A stretch of 64,000 nucleotides of DNA from Dysidea avara. Its lineage: Eukaryota > Porifera > Demospongiae > Dictyoceratida > Dysideidae. Below, piece after piece: positions 37,623 to 49,664 of the stretch; position 1 is the first letter of the stretch, and each line of letters starts with the position of its first letter. Made by a program: the position numbers and the translations under genes. The notes beneath the pieces were generated by a model that was given only the letters and a program-made list of their open reading frames with translations, had not been told where the DNA came from and made no database searches. The stretch spans positions 33,981,297 to 34,045,296 of the forward strand of contig NC_089279.1 of NCBI RefSeq assembly GCF_963678975.1, given 5' to 3'.

Positions 37623-37934
37623 ATTTTGTATAGCATACTGTATGTGGCCTTGCATGTGTGACCTTATCCAGCTGACTGCTGTAACATTTAGCTGATAATA
37701 TATATCAGCTGATTGTTGTTTAGTGTGAGACATCTATTAGTGGCCTTAGCTTACCACCTGATTGACACTCGATTTAATGGTTGATAGTGAATAATTAGTG
37801 GCAGCCATCCAAGCTTACAACAGTAGGCATACTCTTGCAAATAAAATACTAGCTAGCTACATGAATAACTGCAATTGATTTTGTCAATGACACACATTCA
37901 CTAATTGTGACCAGATTTGTGAAAAGCGGTCATC

Positions 37935-38254
<320 letters not shown>

Positions 38255-38281
38255 TTCTATGAGCTTGGAGGACCATAAGTT

Positions 38282-39111
38282 CAGGGGCGGATTAAGGGGA
38301 GGAGCTATCGGGGCTTCCCCTTTCACTTCAGACTTTACTTGATCAATATGCTAAAGATTGTGATGATCTTTTGTATTATAATAATGACTAATAGTACAAA
38401 TACTCCATCTTTTCAAGGAATGATTTTACTGGATTTGTGCTAAAGGTTATCCAACAAGGGCCCGGATCACTGGGATCAGCAATGGGGGTGTACAAGATTG
38501 AGATAATCTAATAGAACAGTCGCCTAACTACTCTAATAGAACATTCAGCAGATACATAATAGTTGGCTCTGCTATGGAATTTATCTATATCTGTCTGCAC
38601 TTTAAGATGTGTCTGTACATACAATGAAGTGCATTGGTCTATTTAAAAGGCCTTCATTAATCACTGATTCATCTACTTGTACAGTCATTATGTATGGCAA
38701 TACTTAATTCAAGTATACATATGCCACTGAAATGCTCTCAGATTCAATCTCGTATCATTCAAATTTCAAAAATTTCCAGTTTCAATTACATTATTATTCT
38801 AACATGCACCTGTTGTTGTGCAATTGTGAGAGGGTGTTGGTTTTCTGAACCTACCAAACCTTTTCATTAACAAATGCTGCAGAGCTATACCTATAATCTG
38901 AAGGACAGTATATAAAATATTTATAGGCAAATTATAAGCATTTGTGTGTGGAAAATGTCTCCAAATTGCAGTGTTTTGGCATGTCCCCCCCCCCCAAACC
39001 CCCTAGTTCCAGCATACTTTACATGCTGGAAGGTGTGCTTTGCACGTCTTCACATGAGAAATTAGTACCTAGAGTTAGCCCCTCCTTTTGTAAATCTTAA
39101 ATCTGCCCCTG
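38282..39111. mobile_element. Element B copy 2
   Basis: Begins CAGGGGCGGATT and ends AATCTGCCCCTG. It is collinear in direct orientation with 9508-10354, including the paired TCTAATAGAAC motifs near 38507-38545. Non-coding. Confidence 0.6.
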
Positions 39112-39609
39112 AACTTTTAGGCTAGTGTTCAAACATTTTTAATTCACAGCATCCATATTAGACCATGTTGGTGCTCACTACTGACCAGGTTTCAATTATT
39201 AAGTCAATAGCTTTTTCCCAGTTAAAGTTATAAATCATCAAAAGTTTATAAATTGAATGTATGTGGAAGACCCCTTTTGCAAATCTGGTCACCAAGACAA
39301 GTAAATTCTGATTCAATGAATTTGAAGCTATAGGTCCTGTCTGTAGGATACATTGATCGTGACCTTATTAGCCAAGTGGATGCTCTTGAAGGGGTATCAG
39401 TTGTAGATATAGTCTGTGTTCAACTGAGCTTTGTAATAACTTTGCACAGTCAGACCTCCAGTGTAAATCCTGACACTGTTTATCACGAAAATGCTTTAAA
39501 ATGAACAAGTGATTTACATAAATGGAAGACATAGATACCTGTAAATATACAGTGCTTGTGCCAAAATATTTTGAGAGAGGACGCATGTTCATGTTCATGC
39601 AGATATAAT

Positions 39610-39612
<3 letters not shown>

Positions 39613-39672
<60 letters not shown>

Positions 39673-39673
39673 A

Positions 39674-39760
<87 letters not shown>
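39613..39760. repeat. (GT)n microsatellite, about 150 bp
   Basis: Nearly pure GT dinucleotides with one ACATGTGC interruption near 39671. Confidence 0.98.
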
Positions 39761-39762
<2 letters not shown>

Positions 39763-40230
39763 TAATTAGTTATAAAGCTGACTATTGTTGGTGGTGTATT
39801 CATGTTACTTGTGGTTTCCCTATAGCTATGTAGGTACATAGAATATCACCATATATCACCATTGTTTGAATAAGGTTTACCAAGCCTCAGTATTTATGTG
39901 CAACCTGTAAAATAATCATGTACATGCAATACTATTAACTGTTGTAATTCTGTGCGTTGAAAGATTTAAATAAATAAATGAAACTGCAAAGTACATCAAC
40001 CACTATACAGTAAAACCATGCACCACTGATATTACATATTTCACACTAACCATTCATAAAGGATGCATACATCTCTACACAGGTCAGCCAATAATTTAAT
40101 AATTTATTATTTGTAAACACAGCCCCAAAGCATGGTCTGCTTAAAAGCTTATTAGCTATGTCATACTTTTTTGACACAAGTTAAAGAAAAACAACCATCA
40201 AACTATATGATAATAATGTGTATTAACCCC

Positions 40231-40386
40231 AAATGTGGTATATCATCTTCAAAAGATGGAGGTTAGCAACACTGCCATGCGTAAGTGCAGGCAATGTCCA
40301 TCTGATTATCCCCAAGTTGTTTGATGTTGGAGTATGTGGGGACCACTGTCCAAGACTATACCAGTAGGACAAATCAAGTATTCTTA
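40231..40386 (+). pseudogene. TGF-beta-like ligand pseudogene fragment
   Basis: DNA from ATGTGGTATATCATCTTC to GTCCAAGACTA closely matches the first part of the mature domain of genes 1 and 2 (cysteine 1 to cysteine 3). A 4-bp insertion after GCCAT and deletions after GTAGGAC break the frame, and the flanking propeptide and C-terminal coding are absent. It is nearer gene 1 (GTTAGCAACACTGCCAT and TAAGTGCAGGCAATGTCCAT are shared). Confidence 0.85.
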
Positions 40387-40389
40387 ACT

Positions 40390-42185
40390 ACCTTAGTTAT
40401 TACACAGTTTGAGATTGAGAAACCATTGCACTGTACACAAAGTAAGACATCATGTACATTAACTTATAATCATATTGTTTTCGGCGTCACTTTTCACACA
40501 ATAAAAATCAGTGAGTTTCATAATAAAAACTTTTGTGTAAAGATGATTATTTTTGCATAATTATAACAAAAAAGCCAATTACAGTAACTGGTTATTTCAA
40601 AAATAGAGATACACAGTTACAGTACAGTCACAGCTTTTAAATGTCAGATGCGCAACAAACATTAAATATATAGTTCTGCTATATCATCATTGGTTGCTTG
40701 TATATCACACAGAGATTCTGTGTCACCATTCTAGTTCTCAATTTACAAATTTTCAAAATAATGTGCATGCATGCACAATACACCATAACAGTTTCCCCTT
40801 TGGAATTCCATTCTCCACCTTTTGGCATTTTATGTGAATTAAGGAAGCGGTGGTGCAAATCCAGCTAAGGACTTTGGCTTAATTGCCCATCTACATTCTC
40901 TAGGGGGAAAGCACTTGCAGATTACCTTAATCACTATATCAATTGAAGCACCATGTCATACTACTTTACGTCTGCTTATATCTTTTAGGTCAACCTGCAA
41001 CTGTGATCAACCTCAACAAAATCTCTCTACAGTAACATTGGATCAAGTATCAAGATGAGGTGAAGAGTTTAAAACCCACAATTGAAATATATACAATATA
41101 AAATCAACTTCACAGAATTATATGCATATAAAAAAAAAAAAACCTCCAACAAGTTGTTTGAAAACTCCTTTGAAAAATACGATTTTTACCCTCTTATTGA
41201 TTCCTAGCTTTTCCCTTATTGCTCTTTTTTTGCCCATCTGTACTTTAGATGCAATTGCACTTGTACTGTAGCTACATGGGCACCACCTAAATCTGCCTTT
41301 GCCATGTTAACTGCAAAGTTCAATACAACTTGAACTTACACCATCTTTAATATAGGGGCACATTGCTAATTCTTATGGCTTCATAATGATGGTTTTCATT
41401 GATATCTGCTTGCTTTCCACTTCCTTTTCTATCAGATGTGTTTGTGCTACTTACTGTAAAAAACATCATCTCAAGTTAGAAGTAAAAACGTTTGTGGCCA
41501 AATATTTGTACAACTCTACAAAATTTGAATCCAGTCTCTTGGTTCCATGCTTCATCATCTGCAACCTAAACATATTTGTAACAAAAAGTATGGAAGTAAT
41601 GTTGGAAGTAATGTTTGACGTACTTGTTCATATGAGCTATTGTAAAGCATAAGTTTGCCTTCTCCTTAATATATGGAGGAAACCATCCTTAATTAAGCAA
41701 GAAAGCATCAACCTTTGAGCATTTATGAAACTATTGCAAATGCATTGATTTAATAAGATGTGATGTAATTTCATAAGATACTAACTACATCTTGCACTGT
41801 GGAATGTAGACTTCCCTATTTTTCAATGCACATTTGTGCTTGTAACATAGTACAATAATCTCTTGGTGGATGTTACCAAAATTTGAGAGAAAATATCATT
41901 ACAATGACAATGAAATGTCTGCTTGTAAAAAACTGGTAGAAGTACTCTAATAGAACAGTCAACTATTCTCTAATAGAATATCCATCATCAAATCTCTTCT
42001 AAACTATAAGAAACAGTGAGTACATATAGAGTCCATACGCATGCTTAGCTATTAACCTCAACAACAGTTCCCATAGACCTTTGCCAGTACATAGAATCAC
42101 TTGTACATAATAAATTATAATTATTGGCTGTATCCATGTTGTTCTAACATACATTTGTATATGCAAACGTGACAAACAGCTGTCA
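40390..42185. other. Intergenic, no gene seen
   Basis: AT-rich. An 88-codon frame at 41386 has no recognisable motif. A TCTAATAGAAC pair lies at about 41945-41985. Confidence 0.4.
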
Positions 42186-42186
42186 G

Positions 42187-43813
42187 TTAGCAACAAATAC
42201 ACTTTGATGATTTTTCAATATCTGTGACAGGTGTATCAGTATTACTCCCCTCTGGCACTTTGGTTCTACGATGGTGGATAACAGCTATTAAGTCATTGAA
42301 TGTTTTCATAACATTTTCACCAGTCTTAGCTGACACAAAATGAAGTTGCTTCACCTGTAGTTCCTTAGAGAGTGCCTTAACTTGTTCTTCCTCTATCTCA
42401 CATGGAAGATCGCACTTGTTGCCAATTAGAGCCCGTTCAAGTGAGTCTAAATTATCAATTCGATAAACTAGTTCCTCATTCCACTCTTGAAGATTTTGAA
42501 ATGTGTAACTGTCTTCTACGCTGAAAACGAACAAGACTCCATCAGTATTTCTATAAAAGTAGCCAGGCTTGCATTCTCGAAAATTCTGTGGTTTGCCCAT
42601 ATCCCATAACATCACCTGTAAGGTTGTGAAGGCTACAGCTATTTAGGTGTGGTACAGTTTTATGACAAAATATAATGGGAACTTATAGTTGCGTCATTTA
42701 CAAACATAAACAGCAAATGGGAGTCTGAAGTCCGGCCTCCCCCTTGGTTTATAACCCCTGCTCCCCAGAATAATACCTCACTGAAATTATCCTTCTTAGA
42801 GTGGGGCTGAAAACCGTGAAAAAGATTGATATACCCCCAAAGAATGCTTAAATACCTTAACAGAGCAGTCAAAGCTCATCATAAAAACATGCCTTAAAAG
42901 CAGTATAAAATTGATCTATAGTGGGAATCAAACCACTGACTAGTCTGGCGCCGCCCGCCCCTTCGCAAAAAGTAAGGGTCTGGTGAAATACAGATACTAA
43001 ATCATTTCTAGCGCCCAGATTCGGCGCTAGCCAATTAGTGCATGCCAATGACGTTCACACAGAAATCGCCTTGGCAACACAATGCTTTTGTTCGAATTGA
43101 AGTGCAATCATCTGACGTAACAAGCATTACATGAGCTGTCTAATTGAATTCCTTTTGAAATGATTAGGTATTTGTATTTCACCAGACCCTTACTTTTTGC
43201 GAAGGGGCGGGCGGCGCCAGACTAACCACTGACCTCTTACTTTGAAAACTATACCACTGTACCAAGTGTTTCCATGTGTCTAAAAACTGTTTTGTACTGC
43301 TTACATATGCTTATTAATTAACCCTGTAGTGCAACAGCCTTTTATTCTTAAAACTTTGCCAAAAGAGCTTTATTGATCATGACTGCAAATATACTTTTTA
43401 CTTTAAAAGTTGATGTTTTAGTCAAACTGTACCTAGAAATTAATTCTGGTGAACTTTGAGACATCGGGAAACTAATATAAGGACCCCTGCTGCCAGAGAT
43501 TCTATACTCTGGTCTGCTGCTGCTGCTTGCTGCTGCTACCGTGCTGCTTGCTGCTGCAGCAGCAGTTTTAAGTTATGCATATCAGTAGTATATTCAAGCT
43601 ACAACAACTCACGTTCACTTCATCATCTCCTACAGTGGTTGTGTAGTACATGTTATCATAGTACGACGTACCACAGTCGTAATCTTCGATGAATTCACCA
43701 GTTCTTATCCTGTTGAACAATGAAGTCTTACCGACACCAACTTCTCCTAGTAAAATTATTTTGTAACTGAACTGACGAGGGCTTTTCTGTGGCTCAGGCG
43801 GAGATGAAGCCAT
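42187..43813 (-). CDS. Rab-like small GTPase with altered G3 motif
   Basis: Exon 1 is 43813-43613 and exon 2 is 42615-42187, joined at GTGAGT...ACAG in phase 0, giving 209 residues. The P-loop is GEVGVGKTS (about 24-32). A switch I threonine lies in CGTSYYD. G4 is NKCD and G5 is SAKTGENV. The protein ends KSSKCICC, a tail suited to geranylgeranylation, so membrane-anchored. The G3 region reads LWDMGKPQNFRE in place of the usual DTAGQERF, so the alanine-glycine-glutamine core that positions catalysis is replaced; reduced or altered GTP hydrolysis is an inference. A Ras or RSR1-like assignment is possible, but the length, the FxNLQEW segment and the tail fit Rab best. The intron of about 1 kb contains a CTG microsatellite and a split SINE. 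Damaged paralogues occur at 24.4 and 45 kb. Confidence 0.85.
42905..43275 (-). mobile_element. tRNA-derived SINE head in the Rab-like intron, split by a Mutator-type element
   Basis: On the minus strand, an A-box-like TGGTACAGTGGTATAG (43264-43249) and a B-box-like GGTTTGATTCCCAC (about 42934-42921) would lie a normal tRNA distance apart if the 284-bp element 42941-43224 and one 9-bp duplication were absent. The body seems to continue toward 42660, where it includes a GACTGCTCTGTTAAGGTAT string related to the recurrent TCTATTAGAGTA motif. Confidence 0.55.
42941..43224. mobile_element. 284-bp Mutator-type MITE (9-bp TSD)
   Basis: Long inverted termini begin TAGTCTGGCGCCGCCCGCCC and end with the complement ...GGCGCCAGACTA. 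Complementarity extends inward about 80 bp through AGTAAGGGTCTGGTGAAATA. The flanks are the exact 9-mer ACCACTGAC (42932-42940 and 43225-43233). Same terminal family as 7576-7642 and 44040-44150. The 9-bp duplication and long termini indicate the Mutator superfamily. Non-coding. Confidence 0.9.
43490..43566. repeat. (CTG)n microsatellite
   Basis: Imperfect CTG/GCT triplets ending in CAGCAGCAG, which gives a small hairpin, inside the Rab-like intron. Confidence 0.85.
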
Positions 43814-43826
43814 TATTATAGTCAGG

Positions 43827-43834
43827 TGACGTCA
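43827..43834 (-). promoter_or_regulatory. CRE-like site before the Rab-like gene
   Basis: The perfect palindrome TGACGTCA stands 14 bp upstream of the start codon (ATG at 43813). This octamer is the classic CREB/ATF site. The position suggests a very short 5' leader or a downstream promoter element; function is not shown by sequence alone. Confidence 0.4.
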
Positions 43835-44039
43835 CTACGCTAGAGTCCTACGAACAGGAAGATTGTCTCAAAAGTCGATACCCTGAAATCAGCAAAGAGA
43901 ATTCTCAGTGAAGTCTTACAGAAGAACGACATAATTGTCTGTGGAGGACCAAACCACAAATTAACCAAATATAGCTAGGCACGTGTTCCAAATATGCTAC
44001 CGTATTACCAAGAGTAAATTGGTATTACCAACCTTTGCC

Positions 44040-44150
44040 TAGTCTCGCGTGGTCAGACCGCTTTTTTTCCTTTTTTGAGTGATGGTCGGCTTTTTTTCCG
44101 CCGACCATCACTCAAAAAAGGAAAAAAAGCGGTCTGGCCACGCGAGACTA
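44040..44150. mobile_element. 111-bp Mutator-type palindrome (9-bp TSD)
   Basis: Starts TAGTCTCGCGTGGTCAGACC and ends with the near-perfect complement (GGTCTGGCCACGCGAGACTA). The flanks are ACCTTTGCC at 44031-44039 and 44151-44159. The stem includes TTTTTTCCTTTTTTGAGTGA. Non-coding. Confidence 0.9.
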
Positions 44151-44195
44151 ACCTTTGCCAACCAGATACAAGTGCACTGCAAATGTGGTGCTTCA

Positions 44196-44530
44196 TTATT
44201 ATTATTATTTGTTTACTGTACAGAAACCTCCATATGGAGTATATAGTACAACAGATTAAATTAAGAATAAATTATAGTGATGGTACTTAGCTACAATTAA
44301 TACATTGTTTAAATGTGTTTAAGGTAGGTGATTCCACAGTACTGCTAGATAGGTTATTCCATAATTTAATTGTAGAGGGGTAATAAGAGTAAAGGTAAGA
44401 ATCAATTCTGGAGTGTGGCTGCAAAAATCGTTGATCGTGACCTCGTGTTTGGCTTGCTGTTGGGATTAAATAGGTTCCATTTTCATAAAGTCCTACATCT
44501 AAAACTCTGGTGTACAGCATAGCAGGCCTT
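44196..44530 (-). mobile_element. CR1/Jockey-like LINE 3' fragment
   Basis: The minus strand reads MLYTRVLDVGLYENGTYLIP, then a TRGHDQRF segment, SYYPSTIKLWNNL and LNTFKQCIN before a stop. This is the conserved C-terminus of non-LTR reverse transcriptases of the CR1/Jockey type (TRGH...F.RTI..WN.LP....F). The stop is followed by a short 3' tail and an (ATT)n run at 44197-44209, a typical 3' end. Only the 3' about 330 bp survive, as expected of 5' truncation. Confidence 0.8.
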
Positions 44531-44729
44531 TAAATAACTAAACAGATAGACCCCACCCCGGCTTAAAGTACTTACTCTTCATACAAAAATGATAATTCGG
44601 AAGAACAAGCTAGCTATGAGTTATTGTTATTAGAGCTTTACAGTGACCTTTGAAGATCCAATAAAAACTTAGCTTTTAATACAAAAAAATTATTCTAGTA
44701 TAGGAAAACAACAATAAATTACATAAAAT

Positions 44730-45217
44730 ACATGGTTATAACAGCAACCCCCCTTGCTCTGAGTTGGCTTTTTGCCAGTACCAGATCCTACACTGTCAAC
44801 CTGCACTATGTCACTTCTGTGTGCTTGTGTCGCTAATGTGTATGAGGTTGCTGTCTGATGTGTTGTTTCTTGTGGATAGCACTGTGAAAGACTTCATTAC
44901 ATTATGACCAGTCTTAGCCGACTCTAAGCCGAGACAGAATAAAACAACTTTGTCTGTAGCTGCTCACAGCATGCCTCCACTCTTGATTTCTCTACTTCAT
45001 TGGGTAGGTCACACTTGTTCCCAGTTAGAGCCCATTTGAAGGAACCCATATAAACATGTTGTGAAACTTGTGATGCATCATCAATCCACTCCTGAAGGTT
45101 TTCAAATGTATGATTGTCTTCTAAACAGTAGACCAAGAGAGCTCCATCAGCATTTCGGTAGAAATTGTTGGTCAATGTTCTAAATCTTTCACCACCGCAT
45201 GTGTTCCACAGTGATAC
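44730..45217 (-). pseudogene. Rab-like GTPase pseudogene, exon 2
   Basis: From an intact acceptor (ACAG at 45221-45218), the minus strand reads VSLWNTCGGERFRTLTNNFY, ADGALLVYCLEDNHTFENLQ, NKCDLPNEVEKS and FYSVSA. It is then broken by an 11-bp tandem duplication (TCGGCTTAGAG then TCGGCT) before KTGHNVMKSF, and by another shift before a KGGCC-like tail. No exon 1 with a P-loop was found upstream to 46.7 kb. The G3 here (NTCGGERF) is closer to canonical than in the intact neighbour, so it is informative about the ancestral gene. Confidence 0.8.
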
Positions 45218-45224
45218 CTGTTAA

Positions 45225-46710
45225 CAAAACCATGATGTGACATATTATGATTTTAGGGCATACACACACATACCTGACTATTCTATTAGAGTACTATATC
45301 ACCGACTGTTCTATTAGAGTGTTTAGTGTTTACAGAGCATTGGTAGCATCCGCCCACTTAGCAACTTCAATTTCTAACTACTTTGCAACTACAGAACCAA
45401 GTGGCAAAAAGTTAGAAGCGCAATTAAAATTGTCCCAACAATAAGCAAAATGTTTGTAAATCTAAAAACTCGTAAGCTACCACCATGGATTGAAATATAA
45501 ATAAATGATACCAATAAGACCACCCAGATCCTCCGAAGGTACATGGTGGTCTCCCCCAAGCCTTACAAGCCCATTTTTGAGTGACTTGCAACCGAAAGAA
45601 GTCACTGTAAACAAAGAAACTTCTCACTTTCTCAAATAGTTGGCCTAATGGCCAATGTAATAGCAGTTAGTGAAATGTGCTTATAACTACACCAACTACA
45701 TGAAGTTTTAATTGTGGGTTTGAATTTAAATAGCTTGTCTTGGCAATGTGTTTTCTAGATATACAACTCACATCCCCACAATTTTAATTACAAACACAAT
45801 GACAACTTGTATTTCACTAAATGACAAGCATCACTGGAAAATATATTGCCAATTCCAGAATCTGAAGGAAACACCTGTGTTTTCACGCTAGGGCAATAAT
45901 ATGGATTAATATACACACATGTGGGTTCGAAGTGTGACTTCACACGTTACACAAGAGCCCACCAGTGCATATATAAGTCAACCATGTGTGAGATACTCAG
46001 TGCATTCTACACTTAAACAATGAATGTAAATGAATGTATATTTTTACCATTCACCAAGGTGCATAATATCATGATCATGCTATGGCCCAAAATGTGACCA
46101 GACATTGTTTGGTTTTGGGGCAGCATTAATTGCTTTAGCCTTTGTGCTGGATACATGTTGATCAACTACATACAGGTGTACGGTAATTACAATCATTAAC
46201 TGGGGGTACAGTATTGAAGGTCCGCTAGCTCTGGGCTAGCGGCCATTAAAAGAAAAAAATACTTACAGTAGTTGAATTACTCACACTAAGGGGGTTGGGG
46301 AGTATTGGAGCATCTACTACATGGGCATACAAAATGGTACGTACAAGGGTTGTCATATCTAAAGTAGAAAAAAATGTGTCCATAGAAAATTCTAGTCTTG
46401 CTAGTTTTGATAGATAGAGATAAATCAGTTGTGGGTAGGACGTTCCATAATTAAGGGATTCTATTGAAGAAGATATGTCTACTTATAATACTACTGTTCT
46501 GAACATGATTCATTTTACCACTTGTTGAAAACCTAGGTCCAGTCATGGATTTTTTCTCCTTTCTCCACCTTTTCAAATACACCTTATGTAACAACTTTAA
46601 AATGGCTGTAGGACCAGGTGTCCTACAGACCTTCAGCACTTGTGCTGTAAAGTGTTAATTTGAATGAATAAATAAATACAATTTGTTGCAATCTCTTAAT
46701 CAGCTATTTT
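45225..46710. other. No gene seen
   Basis: A paired TCTATTAGAGT motif is at about 45280-45322. Otherwise AT-rich, with no supported feature. Confidence 0.4.
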
Positions 46711-46712
46711 AT

Positions 46713-46972
46713 ACAAGTACACAGAAAAATTTGGAATTTTCAACTAGAGTAGGGACAATAGCACATTGATAAAAAGTTCTGAAACAAGCTGGAGTAGTGC
46801 ACAATATTAAATCTCAGTAAAACAATAAGAAGTCTCATATCTCTACTGTGCACTTCTTATTGTTTTACTGTGATTTAATATCGTGCACTACTCCAGCTTG
46901 TTTCAGTACTTTTTATCAATGTGCTATTGTCCCTACTCTAGTTGAAAATTTCAAATATTTCTATGTACTTGT
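46713..46972. mobile_element. Palindromic MITE, family P1 copy 2
   Basis: ACAAGTAC at 46713 pairs with GTACTTGT at 46972, and the arms meet near 46845-46853. Shares GGGACAAT, TACTCCA and AACAATAAGAAG landmarks with 715-998, and both copies are followed by similar GTTTGTTAACTTT-type sequence. Confidence 0.8.
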
Positions 46973-46997
46973 TTGTTAACTTTCTTTGTAAATAATT

Positions 46998-47470
46998 ATG
47001 ACTGGTGAACCCATGCATATTGCATTTGAAATGATGCCGCATGCTCCAGCTATATCAATTATCATCTTAACAGTGAAATATCCATTACGCTTCGTTGTCA
47101 GCTATGTTCAACCCGTTACACAGCATTTCGGATCAAGAACTGTTCAAAAAGCACCTCTGCAATCAATGCATACCAAAAGAAAGAAATGGTGCCGCACACC
47201 CTGGTTACATCAATTATCGCTTCATTGTCAGCTATGTTCAACCCATTACACAGTAGTACAAGTCAAGAACTGTTTGAAAAGCACATCTGCAATCAAAATA
47301 GCTGCTATGAAAAATACAGACGATTTCCATTACAAAGGGAAGGCATCATGTGCTACGACCAAATCGACACTTTTCGCTGTCAGTAAAGATGAATGGGACA
47401 CAAAGGAGAACACTGGTAAGTCCATGAAGAATGCATTGCGGTATGCCAAAAGGCACCTCTTGGGCTGAAG
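46998..47470 (+). other. Doubtful open frame with an internal duplication
   Basis: A 156-codon frame contains two imperfect copies (about 47030-47165 and 47185-47300) of a block with TCAGCTATGTTCAACCC and TCAAGAACTGTT. No domain is recognised and the duplication is at DNA level, so this may be a repeat and not a gene. Confidence 0.25.
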
Positions 47471-47479
47471 CAATGTCGG

Positions 47480-49340
47480 ACAGTTAAAAAAGTCAAGCCC
47501 ATATCCTTAGCTGTTATCACTTGTCTGAAGGCATCAGTCCGTCAGTTACTCAGTTAGTAGAAAATTCTGTAGCAATGTACTTCTTGAAACATTTTGGGTC
47601 AATCTGAAAGCTTGTTTGGGTTTAGTTTTACCTAACCAATACTGCTTCATCGTCATTAGAGAAAATTGAGGCTGTTTTGGGTGATGTTATTTCATGGGCC
47701 ATGCCTACTCCTTTGTGGTTCCTACTATACAGTACTATCACACTGTATGATTTGGTTATGACCTTTGCATTAATGCTAATATGTATGCTCTTCTTAGGAT
47801 TAAAACACATCAACATTACCTTGATAATGCAACATCCTAACACAGTTTTTTTTGTTCCATTGCATGTGCATCAGATTATAGAGGTTTCACAGTAGTCGTT
47901 CAACATAACTCTGCTTGTCTACAGTTTTTATGGCATTTATCTCTTTATTCAATGCCATTTTAAAGTAAATTGCATGTTTACAGGTATTGCATTATATTAT
48001 AGAAGCTTTTGGGGGCCAAAGTTTGTACAATGAAGTAGCCTTATCATATTAACAAAGGTTAGCTAGCTATATTGCTACCATTATTTTATTTTATGGTCTT
48101 GTATAGCCAGACTGGTTTTCTTATCATTGTGCACTATATATGTCTACTGAGAATTCATGGCATCAGACCCTTCTTTACGTGTCCACTGTAATGAAATGGT
48201 CTTATTATAGAGGTGGTCTTTGTAAAGAGGTACAATTTATGAAGTTTTGACCAATTTCAGTTTCAATTTCCATGCACTTTCCCAATATCCCAGTACATGT
48301 ATGTACTGTACAAACACTGTCACATTCTATGTGACCCTTAATTTCTGTATATACAGTTTGTCAAGAAATGTGCAGATATCACAAAACTGTTTGGCTAGAT
48401 GGCATTTATACTACTGAAAGTAAACTGCCAATTCCTTAATTATCTTATTGTAATTAACTCTATTGACATTACACAGTAAACTATAAAATAAGAATTAAAA
48501 TGTCTGACACAATATTTATGTCCAATCAAAATGTTCACCATATTTTTCTTACATAGAAGCCAAAAAAGTGTCCATCCATTGTGTCCTTTCCTCAGAATGT
48601 AGAAAATGGGACCAAACACACAATGACACTTTTACTGTTACCACTAATTTTATGGCATCATTTCTCTTGAAAATTTTTCTTTTTTGGCTGTTACATTGAA
48701 ATCCCACAAGTACGTGATTGCCCAGAAGGGGCAACTGTGCCCCCTCACATGGATATGTATGAGAAAACCACAAATTTCAAGATGTCATGTCTTATGATGC
48801 ATATTATGTAGATATTGTACCTACATATTATGCAAAATTCAGGTTACTAGGGGTAACAGTTATTACTATACGTTGCAAATACAAAGCCTTATTATGAAAT
48901 TTGTCTATTGAGATACTGCCATAGTCTTTACAAAGTAAGCTAAATCCAATTGTTTGGAATATGTAATTTACAAGTCTACGTCTATATACCATAGTAACCA
49001 TAGTATTATATAATTATGAGCAATGTATCGATCTTACCTAGTTGGCAGAGTAGAATGCATGGATGGCTTTTCCGTTTACATGTGCTGCATGGGTTATAAC
49101 TTAGTTATCACCCGTTATGGTAGCTTTAGCTATATATGGTGTAGCTTAACATCTCATTAATACTAAATCATATTTTAGTATTTTTTGTTAGTCTCATAGA
49201 TATCTTGATTAATCAGGCTACATTATATCACACTAAAATAAAATGAGACAAAAAAATTAACTCGACCTTGTACACAAATTCATAAAATACACCACAGCTG
49301 TTTTGAAATCACTTTGAAATGGTCACTATAAATCACTACT
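47480..49340. other. No gene seen
   Basis: AT-rich sequence. A GGTCTT-rich string near 48200-48235 recurs at 49748-49812. No supported gene. Confidence 0.4.
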
Positions 49341-49660
49341 GGAGATTTTGTCCATGAAAATCCATTGAAAAAATGTTCATCCTGTGAAAAGTGAAGTTTT
49401 CATTGGGTGGCCCCAATGAAATTTTATTTTCATAGCATTTTCATAGGAATATTTAATGAAAACCCAATGAAGAATTATCACTGAAAACTCTGTGAAACTG
49501 CTTTTCATGGAATTTTCATTGGTAATTTTTCATTGGTTTTTCATTAAATTTTCCTATGAAAATGCTATGAAAGTAAAATTTCATTGGGACCACCCAATGA
49601 AAACTTCACTTTTCATAGGGTGAACATTTTTTTCATTGGATTTTCATGGACAAAATCTCC
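49341..49660. mobile_element. 320-bp palindromic MITE
   Basis: GGAGATTTTGTCCATGAAAA on the left pairs with its complement at 49641-49660. Arms of about 135 bp contain repeated TTCATTGG and CAATGAAA strings, around a loop near 49480-49525. The bordering sequence shows no clear target duplication. Non-coding. Confidence 0.85.
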
Positions 49661-49664
49661 GAAT

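Noticed and set aside
39556-39839. Cys/Val and Thr/His open frames
   Set aside because: Artefacts of the GT microsatellite.
45900-45960. GGGTTCGAAGTGTGAC as a tRNA B box
   Set aside because: No matching A box at tRNA spacing and no cloverleaf.
46998-47468. 156-codon frame as a gene
   Set aside because: Its two halves are DNA-level duplicates and no domain is recognisable; kept only as a low-confidence entry.
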